Below the pieces are notes generated by a model. That model was not told the origin of the DNA and searched no databases. It saw nothing but the letters and a program-made list of their open reading frames with translations. Both the position numbers and the translations under genes were made by a program. From the NCBI GenBank assembly GCA_038319025.1, contig JBBQCW010000004.1, positions 1-64,000 of the forward strand: 64,000 bases of DNA. The letters run 5' to 3'. Of the stretch, positions 57,560-64,000 are shown piece after piece (position 1 is the stretch's first letter; every line of letters begins with the position of its first letter). The stretch is from JBBQCW01 sp038319025 (GTDB taxonomy: Bacteria; Actinomycetota; Thermoleophilia; Solirubrobacterales; Solirubrobacteraceae).

Positions 57560-58882
57560 GTGGACGCCGACGGTCGCATCGAGGTGGTCCTCGCCACCGG
57601 CGGCCTCGGGCTCGGGGGCACCGAGAAGGGGCTCGTCACCCACGCACTCGCCTTCGATCGCACCAGGATCGCGCCTCGTGTCGTGGCGATCGATGCCGGC
57701 GGCCCCCGCCAGGCGCATCTTGAAGCCGCGGGCATCCCAATCACCGTGGCGGGGGGCGACGGCGATCGGCTGACCGCTGCGCTGGCCGGGGCAGACGTCG
57801 TGCACGTGTTCCGTGGGGGGTTGACCGAGCCACTGCTGCCGGCCGCGGCGGGCAGAGCGGGCGTGCCGTTCCTGGTCGAGACAAACGTCTTTGGCGCTGT
57901 GGACGCCTCGGCGGACCGCGACCGGTTCGCCTGCCATCTCTTCGTCGGGAAGATGTGCGCCTGGCGCTACCGCGAGCGCCTGGGCCTCGTTGGACCCGCA
58001 TTCCACGAGCGTCATCGCGTCCTGCACTGGCCGATCGACCTGCCGGCCCTGCGCGCCGCGGCGCCTGAGCGGCGTGAGGCCAAGCGCGCGCTGGGACTGG
58101 ATCCTGATCGACCGGTGGTAGGTCGGGTGGGGCGCGCCGACGACACCAAATGGCGTCGACTGCTGGTGGACATGGTGCCGGAGTTGCTGCGCCTGGCGCC
58201 CAGCGTCCAGGTGATGTTCGTGGGCGCGACCCCGGCGGTGGAGCGCCGGTTGTCACGACTGCACGTGCTCGACCAGGTGCATCTCGTCGATACCACGGCG
58301 GACGAGGCCGAGGTGGCCCTTCGGTTCGCCGCGTGCGACGTATTCATCACCGCCGCGGAAATCGGCGAGAGCTACTCGGTGGCGATCTCCGAGGCGATGG
58401 GCCTGGGCTTACCGATCGTGACGTGCTCCACGCCGTGGGTGGACAACGGGCAGATCGAGCAGGTCGACGAAGGCGTCACCGGCCACATCGCCGACCACCC
58501 GACGGTGTTTGCGCAAGCGTGCGCCGCGCTGTGCGCCGACCCGGAGGCCGCGGCGCGCATGGGTGCGGCGGCAGCGGCAAAGGCCGATCGTCTGATGGAC
58601 GCGGCGGTATTGACGCGGCGCTTGGAGTCGCTGTACGCGGGCCTGCTCGCCGACGGCCTTCCGCCGCCGGTTTGGTCGCCCGATGGTGATGAGGTCGACG
58701 CATTCGGGGAGGAGTACGCGGCACGCCTGCAGCGCTCGTTCCGACCGTTGACCGACCGCGAGCGCCGCGAGGTGCGCTTTGCCTACGCGACCGAGCGTGT
58801 GCGCTGGACGGTCCGGGCGCTGCGCAAGGCCGACGCCCGCACGATCGCTGCGGCCGTCCGGGCCCGCGTGCGCCCAGGGTGA
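57560..58882 (+). CDS. Glycosyltransferase family 4-like, 440 aa
   Basis: GT-B enzyme with the N-lobe start EVVLATGGLGLGGTEKGLVT. The C-lobe shows RPVVGRVGRADDTKWRRLLV, VQVMFVGATPAVERRLSRLH and the donor site CDVFITAAEIGESYSVAISE followed by AMGLGLPIV. This matches the EX7E family region. The C-terminal 60 residues are basic helices. GTG 57560 is chosen as the first codon giving the family start; an upstream in-frame start at 57464 is possible. It is the only plus-strand gene of the cluster. Confidence 0.88.
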   Translation: MDADGRIEVVLATGGLGLGGTEKGLVTHALAFDRTRIAPRVVAIDAGGPRQAHLEAAGIPITVAGGDGDRLTAALAGADVVHVFRGGLTEPLLPAAAGRAGVPFLVETNVFGAVDASADRDRFACHLFVGKMCAWRYRERLGLVGPAFHERHRVLHWPIDLPALRAAAPERREAKRALGLDPDRPVVGRVGRADDTKWRRLLVDMVPELLRLAPSVQVMFVGATPAVERRLSRLHVLDQVHLVDTTADEAEVALRFAACDVFITAAEIGESYSVAISEAMGLGLPIVTCSTPWVDNGQIEQVDEGVTGHIADHPTVFAQACAALCADPEAAARMGAAAAAKADRLMDAAVLTRRLESLYAGLLADGLPPPVWSPDGDEVDAFGEEYAARLQRSFRPLTDRERREVRFAYATERVRWTVRALRKADARTIAAAVRARVRPG

Positions 58883-58933
58883 CTGCTGCCCCGCCCGAGC
58901 GCGGGCGAACGCGTCGGGCCCGCCGACGTCTGG

Positions 58934-58974
58934 GATCTGACGTTCACCCCCTGAACGTGGATCCACTCACGTCT
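58934..58974. repeat. 41-nt intergenic element with three conserved blocks, copy 2
   Basis: GATCTGACGTTCA (58934-58946), loop CCCCC, TGAACGT (58952-58958), eight bases, TCACGTCT (58967-58974). Blocks and spacings equal those at 27233-27273, while loop and spacer differ. ACGTTCA and TGAACGT form a perfect 7-bp stem. It lies 52 bp past the stop of the GT4 gene, in the gap between convergent genes. Confidence 0.75.
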
Positions 58975-58975
58975 C

Positions 58976-58995
58976 GCGATCGCACGTGCGATCGC
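58976..58995. repeat. Perfect 20-bp palindrome
   Basis: The 20 bases form an exact inverted repeat with no spacer, made of two GCGATCGC octamers around CACGTG-like centre bases. It directly follows the 41-nt element between convergent genes and may act in bidirectional termination or as a protein-binding site. Confidence 0.7.
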
Positions 58996-59013
58996 CCGCC
59001 CGACCACACTGGA

Positions 59014-59970
59014 TCAGCCTTCGCGTTCCTCCGGCAGCGGCCGACCCAGCATCGACAGGGCGAACCCGGCGCCGTAGACCAGATGCGTCGCCGCGATCCC
59101 GGCGCTGGTGCGCCACCAGCGGCCAGGGCGCCGGTCGTAGCCGGCGACGATGCAGGCCGCCGCGTAGCTGGCGGCGCCCACCGTCCAGACTGGCTTCAGT
59201 GCGTCGGGGAGCACGGGTCGCGCGGCTAGTCCCACCAGTAGCGCGGTCGGGGCGAAGTAGGAGGGTTGCAGCGAGTTCAACCCGCCGGATCGCGCGAACG
59301 ATCCGCGGCGGCGCGACCAGCGGAAGAGTTGGCGCAGGTGGCCGCGCCACAGAGGCCGGCGCGAATGCAGGACCACGAGATCAGGGGTGTACCGGATGCG
59401 CTTGCCCGCCCTTAAAAGGCGCTCGCATAGGACGGTGTCCTCCCCGAACGCCCAGGGCGTGTCCAGGCGCACGGCCTCGGCGTCCTCGCGGCGCAGGATC
59501 AGGTTGACCGACGGCGCGTCGTCGACGTCCCGCGCGGCGACCTGCGCGTAGCGCCAGCGGTGCGGGCCGCTGACCAAAGGGGACGCGTACAGCGCAAAGG
59601 AGATCTGGCCCAGTTCCGGCTCGTCGTCGGGGGTGAGCGTGGGGCCAGCGACGGCGCCGAGGCCCAGGTCGGCTTCCAGCACAGCGATCCCTGCGTCCGG
59701 CCATCCTTGCGCCGGCAGCGCATCGTCGTCGATAAGCGCCACGTAGCGCCCGCGGCTGGCTTCCAGGCCCAACTGGCGCTTGACGGACGTATTGGCCGGG
59801 CCCGAAGGAACGCACACCACGCGCGGATCCAGATCCACCGGAGCCTCGTCAGGGATCAGCACCACCTCGACGCCGTCGTGCTCCAGCAACGCAGCCACGC
59901 AGCGCCGCCCGTAGTCGTTGAGGGCGATCACGGGAACGAGGGCGCTGATGCGGGGCAGGGCGGAGGGCAT
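59014..59970 (-). CDS. Glycosyltransferase family 2, 318 aa
   Basis: GT-A fold with ISALVPVIALNDYGRRCVAA, a conserved PANTSVKRQLGLEASRGRYV segment and ALIDDDALPAQGW (DxD). The late TPWAFGEDTVLCERLLRAGK holds the catalytic-base ED. Two or three C-terminal hydrophobic segments (YFAPTALLVGLAARPVLP, VGAASYAAACIVAG) suggest membrane attachment. It reads toward the GT4 gene. The start ATG 59970 lies 19 bp after the ferritin-like gene stop, so it may continue the operon that begins beyond the right edge. Confidence 0.9.
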   Translation of the reverse strand: MPSALPRISALVPVIALNDYGRRCVAALLEHDGVEVVLIPDEAPVDLDPRVVCVPSGPANTSVKRQLGLEASRGRYVALIDDDALPAQGWPDAGIAVLEADLGLGAVAGPTLTPDDEPELGQISFALYASPLVSGPHRWRYAQVAARDVDDAPSVNLILRREDAEAVRLDTPWAFGEDTVLCERLLRAGKRIRYTPDLVVLHSRRPLWRGHLRQLFRWSRRRGSFARSGGLNSLQPSYFAPTALLVGLAARPVLPDALKPVWTVGAASYAAACIVAGYDRRPGRWWRTSAGIAATHLVYGAGFALSMLGRPLPEEREG

Positions 59971-59989
59971 GGCCCGCTACACCCTAGGT

Positions 59990-60592
59990 CTACCCTTCCG
60001 GCGACGCGATCACCGGCAGAATGTCTGCACGCTTGATCGGGTCGTCGAATGAGTGCGTCACCGGATCCAGCCCGGCCAGGACGCGCACCGCGCCCGCGTG
60101 CATCGCCTCGTCGGCGGCGATTGCGGCCAGCACGTTCGCCAGCCCAGCGGGCTGCTCGAGAAGCACGATCACGCCGTTGTAGCCGCTCACGGCGGCTTCC
60201 TCGACGCGGCTCGCCAGGGCGAGGAACGTGGCGTCGTCGTTGGCGTTGAAGACGTAGAGGTTCGGCCGGTTGGGCACCACGTCACGCGTGCGCTCAATCA
60301 CGGCCAGCGCCGCGCGGTGGGCTGTCTCGCGCGCCAGCGCCTGAGCCGCAAATCGGGCGACGGGAACGCTGAGTGAGATCGTCGCCGCGTGGCGGTAGAC
60401 GGCGAGTTGCACATCCTCCAGCGAAATCAGGAACTTGACCGCTTCCCGATCCCCCGGGGTCAGCGGGTTCGTCCCTTTGCGGGCCGGCCGGGCGACGGCG
60501 GAGCCCGGCAGCGCCAGCGCCCCCGCGCCCACGGCGCCCGCGCCGGCGGCGCGCAGCAGTTGCGCCCGTGTGATCCGCCCCGCGTCACTCAT
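59990..60592 (-). CDS. Exported ferritin-like domain protein, 200 aa
   Basis: Signal-like N-terminus (LLRAAGAGAVGAGALALPGS, then AVARPARKG). The mature part is helical, with EDVQLAVYRHAATISLSVPV, ALARETAHRAALAVIERTRD and AAIAADEAMHAGAVRVLAGL. The Glu and ExxH-like pairs resemble the di-iron helices of ferritin-like (PF13668 type) proteins, although metal binding is uncertain. ATG 60592 overlaps the previous gene stop by 4 bp. The next gene upstream is a second ferritin-like protein. A role in oxidative or desiccation stress, or in modifying surface polymer, is only a guess. Confidence 0.7.
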   Translation of the reverse strand: MSDAGRITRAQLLRAAGAGAVGAGALALPGSAVARPARKGTNPLTPGDREAVKFLISLEDVQLAVYRHAATISLSVPVARFAAQALARETAHRAALAVIERTRDVVPNRPNLYVFNANDDATFLALASRVEEAAVSGYNGVIVLLEQPAGLANVLAAIAADEAMHAGAVRVLAGLDPVTHSFDDPIKRADILPVIASPEG

Positions 60593-61218
60593 GGGACCCG
60601 CCCGTTGGCGAAGGCAGCGACATGTGCCACGGCGGCGTCGACTGACAGGGGGACGGGAGCAACCGCGGAGACGGGCTCACCGAGCGCGGCGCGCAGGCCG
60701 TTCAGCTGTCGAAGCTCAGCGCCCATGATCGACACCGTCGCCGTGCGCACGTCGAAGCCGACGGCCCGCTGTGCGAACCAAAGCCACATCGCGCCCGCCG
60801 TCTCCTCCAGGTCGCGGCAGAACGTCAGCGCGGCGCTCAAGCTCGTCACCGGCACGGCACCGGTGCTGACCACGGGTGGAACAGCTCCCTGGCGGCGGAT
60901 CTCTTGATCCAGCGCGTCTACGTGGTTCTGCTCGACGGTTGCCCAGTGCACCAGGTCCCGGCGCAGACTCCCGTCCACCAGCTTGGTGGCGGACACGGCC
61001 GTGTACGCGGCGAGTTGGGCGTGCTCCAGCACGAGCGCCCCACGTAGCGCCGCCAGCTCCCCTCCGGGCAGGCCCAACGTCACGGCGTTGACCGCGGTCG
61101 GCGAGGACGACGCGGCGAGCTGGCCGCACCCGGCCAGGGCGAGTCCGGCCAGGGCGCCGCCCCCGGCCAGTAGGGCGCTCCGACGGTCCACGCCACGATC
61201 AGGGTCTGGTGCGCTCAC
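60589..61218 (-). CDS. Exported ferritin-like lipoprotein, 209 aa
   Basis: The N-terminus DRRSALLAGGGALAGLALAG-C combines a twin-arginine-type RR with a lipobox (LAGC). The mature region has LVLEHAQLAAYTAVSATKLV, LVHWATVEQNHVDALDQEIR and a third helix LTFCRDLEETAGAMWLWFAQ. ExxH and Glu positions fit a ferritin-like four-helix bundle. It is coupled to the membrane glycosyltransferase upstream (4-bp overlap) and to the second ferritin-like gene downstream. Tat export would suit a metalloprotein folded in the cytoplasm (inference). Confidence 0.72.
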   Translation of the reverse strand: MSAPDPDRGVDRRSALLAGGGALAGLALAGCGQLAASSSPTAVNAVTLGLPGGELAALRGALVLEHAQLAAYTAVSATKLVDGSLRRDLVHWATVEQNHVDALDQEIRRQGAVPPVVSTGAVPVTSLSAALTFCRDLEETAGAMWLWFAQRAVGFDVRTATVSIMGAELRQLNGLRAALGEPVSAVAPVPLSVDAAVAHVAAFANGRVP

Positions 61219-63017
61219 AACCTGGGCACCGAGACGTCCTTGGCCTTGTCGAACGCCCCGTCGAACCGGGAGGGCTTGGCGGTTGGCTTGGTGCGTGATA
61301 CGCGCAGCAGCACGTAATGCCCGTTCGCGTGCTCAACGGATACGCCGGGCAGCGACTCGGTGCGAACGCCCGGGTACCGCTTCTGGATCTCGTCCACGAT
61401 CCCGGCGGGCGGCAGCGGGTACCGCGCGACGAGCAGGTAGTCCACATGACCCCAGGGCTTGCTCAACACGCGCTTCCACGACGCGTCGCCCTTGTCGATG
61501 CGGTCCCGGAAATACTCAGGGTGACCGGTCGCGAGCATCACGCCGAACGTCTGGCCGTCGTCGGTGAGGATGCCGTCGCGGCTACGCGGCACGGACTTCA
61601 GGATGTACTGCGCCATCTCGCGGTCGTCGGCATTGCCGATCGTGTACGGGCCGCCCAGGTTGTTGCCTTCCTGATCCTGGCCCGTGCGCAGCGCCTTGGT
61701 GAAGATGTTCTCCTCGTACTGGTACTGCCACGTGTTCATGACGTGCCAGGTGAAGGGCAACGTGGCGAGCAGGATTGCGATGCCCGCGCCCCAGACGGCC
61801 AGCCGTGAGCGCGCGCCGGGCATCGAGTACCAGAGCCACACCAGCCCCATCACAGCCACCGGCATCGCACGCATGTTGTAGCGCAGCTGCAGCAGGTTGG
61901 AGTCAGGGGACTTGATCAACAACAGGCCGGTGAACAGCGCGTTGGTGGAGACCAGCAACACCATCCAGAAGGCCATCAACCCGTTCTTGGCCACCAGCCG
62001 CGAGGTGCCTTTGCGCAGCGAGAGTCCCCAGGTGACGAGCAACGCCGGAATCGAGGCGAGCACCAGGGGGAAGAGCAGCGCGTTCACGCGCAACAGGTCG
62101 CCGAAAAGCTCCCCTCGCCCTGGGGCTGCGGCGGCGCCGACCGACGCGGCGGAGGTGGCGGCCGTCGACAACGGATCGCTCCCGCCGCCGATGCCGATCT
62201 GCTCGTGCAGCCAGAACAGTGGGTCGCCGATGATCAGCCAGTTGAAGAAGATCCACAGGCCCAGGCCGTAGACGACCGGTGCGAAGAAGGCGATGGTGCT
62301 GCCCTCGACCTCGTCCTGCGAGCGGCGGCGGATCATCAACGTCACGGGGACGGCGATCAGCAGCACGACCGCGTAGCCGAACACTTCGTAGCGCGACAGG
62401 ACGGCGAACGTCATCGCCACGCCGCACGGGAACAGCCAATGCGACTCCTCGTCCACGAACCAGCGTACGAAGAAGTACAGGGCGGCCGTGAGCAGGCACA
62501 GGTACGGCGCCTCGCTCATCCCGTTGACCGCGTAGTACAGGATCATCGGGTTGACGGCGAAGACGGCGATCAGCGTCAAGCGCTGCCAACGGGGCATCCC
62601 CAAGAAGGCGCAGAAGCGCACCAGCAGCGCCATCATCAGCGCCGCGAACGCGCCAGACGTGACGGTCAACGCCACGAGCGAGGTGGCCAGCGGTTTGATC
62701 ACCACCGCCGGAAGGAACACGAGCGTGGACAGGGGAGCCCACACGAAGCCGATCGAAGCCAGCTTGGGTGGCGCGTTCCAGAAGACGAAGTAGGCGTGCG
62801 CCAGGCGGGCGGTCGCGTCAAAGACGATCAGGTGCTGGTCGTGCACGATGCGCCAGCCCAACCCCATGTAGGCCGCGAAGCAGATGAGGAAGACGCTGAA
62901 CACCTCGATGCCGATCGGGCTCATGCGGCGGCGGCGCCGGTTCTTGCTGCCGGACCGATCGCGGCGGACGCGGGTCGGGATCGTCGTCGTGTTAGGGGTC
63001 TGCTCGATCGTGGCCAT
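61215..63017 (-). CDS. Polytopic membrane glycosyltransferase-like protein (GT39/GT87 type), paralogue, 600 aa
   Basis: It has the same plan as the 616-aa protein at 35151: a cytoplasmic N-terminus (here basic, SKNRRRRRMSPIGIEVF), a first helix and the loop HDQHLIVFDATARLAHAYFV, about a dozen helices, and an extracytoplasmic domain containing ILTDDGQTFGVMLATGHPEY. That segment parallels ILTDNSKTFGPILLSSHPER in the other copy. It lacks the Thr-rich tail. It follows the GT2 gene by 6 bp and overlaps the ferritin-like lipoprotein gene by 4 bp. Confidence 0.77.
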   Translation of the reverse strand: MATIEQTPNTTTIPTRVRRDRSGSKNRRRRRMSPIGIEVFSVFLICFAAYMGLGWRIVHDQHLIVFDATARLAHAYFVFWNAPPKLASIGFVWAPLSTLVFLPAVVIKPLATSLVALTVTSGAFAALMMALLVRFCAFLGMPRWQRLTLIAVFAVNPMILYYAVNGMSEAPYLCLLTAALYFFVRWFVDEESHWLFPCGVAMTFAVLSRYEVFGYAVVLLIAVPVTLMIRRRSQDEVEGSTIAFFAPVVYGLGLWIFFNWLIIGDPLFWLHEQIGIGGGSDPLSTAATSAASVGAAAAPGRGELFGDLLRVNALLFPLVLASIPALLVTWGLSLRKGTSRLVAKNGLMAFWMVLLVSTNALFTGLLLIKSPDSNLLQLRYNMRAMPVAVMGLVWLWYSMPGARSRLAVWGAGIAILLATLPFTWHVMNTWQYQYEENIFTKALRTGQDQEGNNLGGPYTIGNADDREMAQYILKSVPRSRDGILTDDGQTFGVMLATGHPEYFRDRIDKGDASWKRVLSKPWGHVDYLLVARYPLPPAGIVDEIQKRYPGVRTESLPGVSVEHANGHYVLLRVSRTKPTAKPSRFDGAFDKAKDVSVPRL

Positions 63018-63023
63018 GAGCGA

Positions 63024-64000
63024 TCAGCGCGACCGCTCGGTGGCCAGCCCGTGCTCGGTTTTCTCCCAGTAGTGCGGCTTGGTGATGAGCTGGACGGCGC
63101 CCTTCCAGGCGGCCCAGGACATCAGCGCCCAGTAGATCGGGGAGAACAACGCGAACTTGACCAGGTCGTAGTAGCCGCGCCGCATCGCCCCCATCGCGTT
63201 GAGGTAGGTGAAGGTGAAGTTGCCCAGGAACAGTCCCAGCGCGGCGCTGTAGTAGACGATCCAGGGGAACAGCTGGCGGATCGCGCCTGCCTCGGTGGCC
63301 AGCCAAAGGCTGGTCAGCGCCCAGTACAGCGGGTTCAGCAGGAAGCCGATGAACGTGCCTCCGACCGTGAGCTGGAAGCTGGCGAACGACCGCACCCCGA
63401 TGCTGCGCATGAGCCGCCACGGGCTGCGCATGTGCACGAGGTAGGTCTGCATGTAGCCCTTGACCCAACGTGAGCGCTGCCGTATCCAGTTGTGCAGGTC
63501 CGGGTTGGCCTCCTCGTAGGTGGTCGAGTCCACCACGCCGGTGCGCCAGCCGCTCTTGGCCAGACGGATGCCGAGGTCTGCATCCTCGGCCACGTTGTAG
63601 GGATCCCATGCGCCCAGCTCCACCAGTTCGTTCGTGACGAAGTGGTTGGAGGTACCGCCCAGAGGGATCGGCACGTCGTGGGCGTCGAGGCCGGGCAGGA
63701 AGATGTCGAACCACTGTGAGTACTCGGTCGTGAACCAGCGGGTCAGCAGGTTCTGCGTGCGGTTGTAGTAGTTGAGCTTGCATTGCACGCAGACCATCGA
63801 CGGGTCGCTCTTGCGGAAGGCCACCACCACCTTCTTCAGCTGGTCCGGATCAGGCTCGTCCTCGGCGTCGTAGATCACCGTGATGTCACCGCGCGCCAGC
63901 AGTAGGCCGTAGTTGCAGGCCTTCGGCTTGGTCTTGGGCAGGGCGTCGGGAACGATGATCACGTGGAAATGCGGGGGCAGATCCATCTGCTCGATGGCGC
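63024..64000 (-). CDS. Family 2 polysaccharide synthase, partial (5' end outside window)
   Basis: The visible C-terminal 324 residues include IYDAEDEPDPDQLKK, EDADLGIRLAKSG, QRSRWVKGYMQ and four membrane helices ending YWEKTEHGL. This is the same layout as residues about 440-740 of the synthase at 37005, with most positions shared. The N-terminal half, including any MshEN module, lies beyond the right edge. Together with the membrane glycosyltransferase downstream it repeats the pair seen at 35-39 kb. Confidence 0.88.
   Translation of the reverse strand, partial: AIEQMDLPPHFHVIIVPDALPKTKPKACNYGLLLARGDITVIYDAEDEPDPDQLKKVVVAFRKSDPSMVCVQCKLNYYNRTQNLLTRWFTTEYSQWFDIFLPGLDAHDVPIPLGGTSNHFVTNELVELGAWDPYNVAEDADLGIRLAKSGWRTGVVDSTTYEEANPDLHNWIRQRSRWVKGYMQTYLVHMRSPWRLMRSIGVRSFASFQLTVGGTFIGFLLNPLYWALTSLWLATEAGAIRQLFPWIVYYSAALGLFLGNFTFTYLNAMGAMRRGYYDLVKFALFSPIYWALMSWAAWKGAVQLITKPHYWEKTEHGLATERSR

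Overview
The window is GC-rich throughout and almost fully coding. It looks like a chromosomal segment of a high-GC actinobacterium, most likely Thermoleophilia (Solirubrobacter/Conexibacter/Patulibacter type). The reasons are the many secreted proteins with short collagen-like GXY tracts and an AAV/KLP-type leader, the F420-type luciferase-like oxidoreductase, a split LigD end-joining system and many GTG starts. This placement rests on recognised protein style, not on a 16S gene.

Region 1-7.4 kb is a mobile-element scar. From left to right it holds an IS3-family element with a -1 frameshift heptamer and inverted repeats, poorly conserved hypothetical genes, a decayed collagen-like gene, a frameshifted hypothetical gene, a replication-relaxation-like winged-helix/nuclease-fold protein, an excisionase-like HTH protein and a tyrosine integrase with an extra HTH inside it and a frameshift. 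The region ends at tRNA-Phe, the probable attachment site. The left end of the element lies outside the window.

Region 7.6-18.5 kb is mixed housekeeping: an M23 peptidase, a YprA/Hrq1-type helicase, a HAD phosphatase, a MarR/SRPBCC divergent pair with a clear operator, GpsA-like and glycerate kinase genes, a LigD polymerase domain, and a Phd/VapC toxin-antitoxin pair.

Region 18.5-26.1 kb (minus strand) carries a tightly coupled operon: PqqD-like protein, HprK-like kinase, two GT2 glycosyltransferases and a nucleotidyltransferase with an extra C-terminal domain. An LLM oxidoreductase lies downstream, and an ATP-dependent DNA ligase and an EamA transporter lie upstream. This resembles the uncharacterised HprK/PqqD (HPr-rel-A type) systems and is one of the two most interesting loci. 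LysR, DtxR-type and MocR-like aminotransferase genes follow.

Region 30.9-40.9 kb (minus strand) is a long run encoding a cell-envelope machine. It has a coiled-coil protein, a two-TM protein, a GT2 synthase with an N-terminal MshEN-like (c-di-GMP-binding type) domain, a GT39/87-like membrane glycosyltransferase, a DivIVA-like coiled-coil protein, a membrane-anchored exoprotein and a PstS-like lipoprotein. Several of these carry Thr-rich tracts. A second copy of the GT2 plus membrane-GT pair sits at the right edge (61.2-64.0 kb), followed by two ferritin-like exported proteins.

Region 41-51.3 kb has sucCD, a haloacid dehalogenase, an MBL-fold hydrolase, tandem collagen-like secreted proteins, a GNAT enzyme, a hotdog thioesterase, a saccharopine dehydrogenase-like enzyme and a large beta-helix/Calx-beta exoprotein. 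Region 51.3-60 kb is a surface-polysaccharide cluster: GT4, FkbM methyltransferase, acyltransferase, flippase, sugar O-methyltransferase and GT2/GT4/GT2. A 41-nt intergenic element with three conserved blocks occurs twice, at 27.2 and 58.9 kb.
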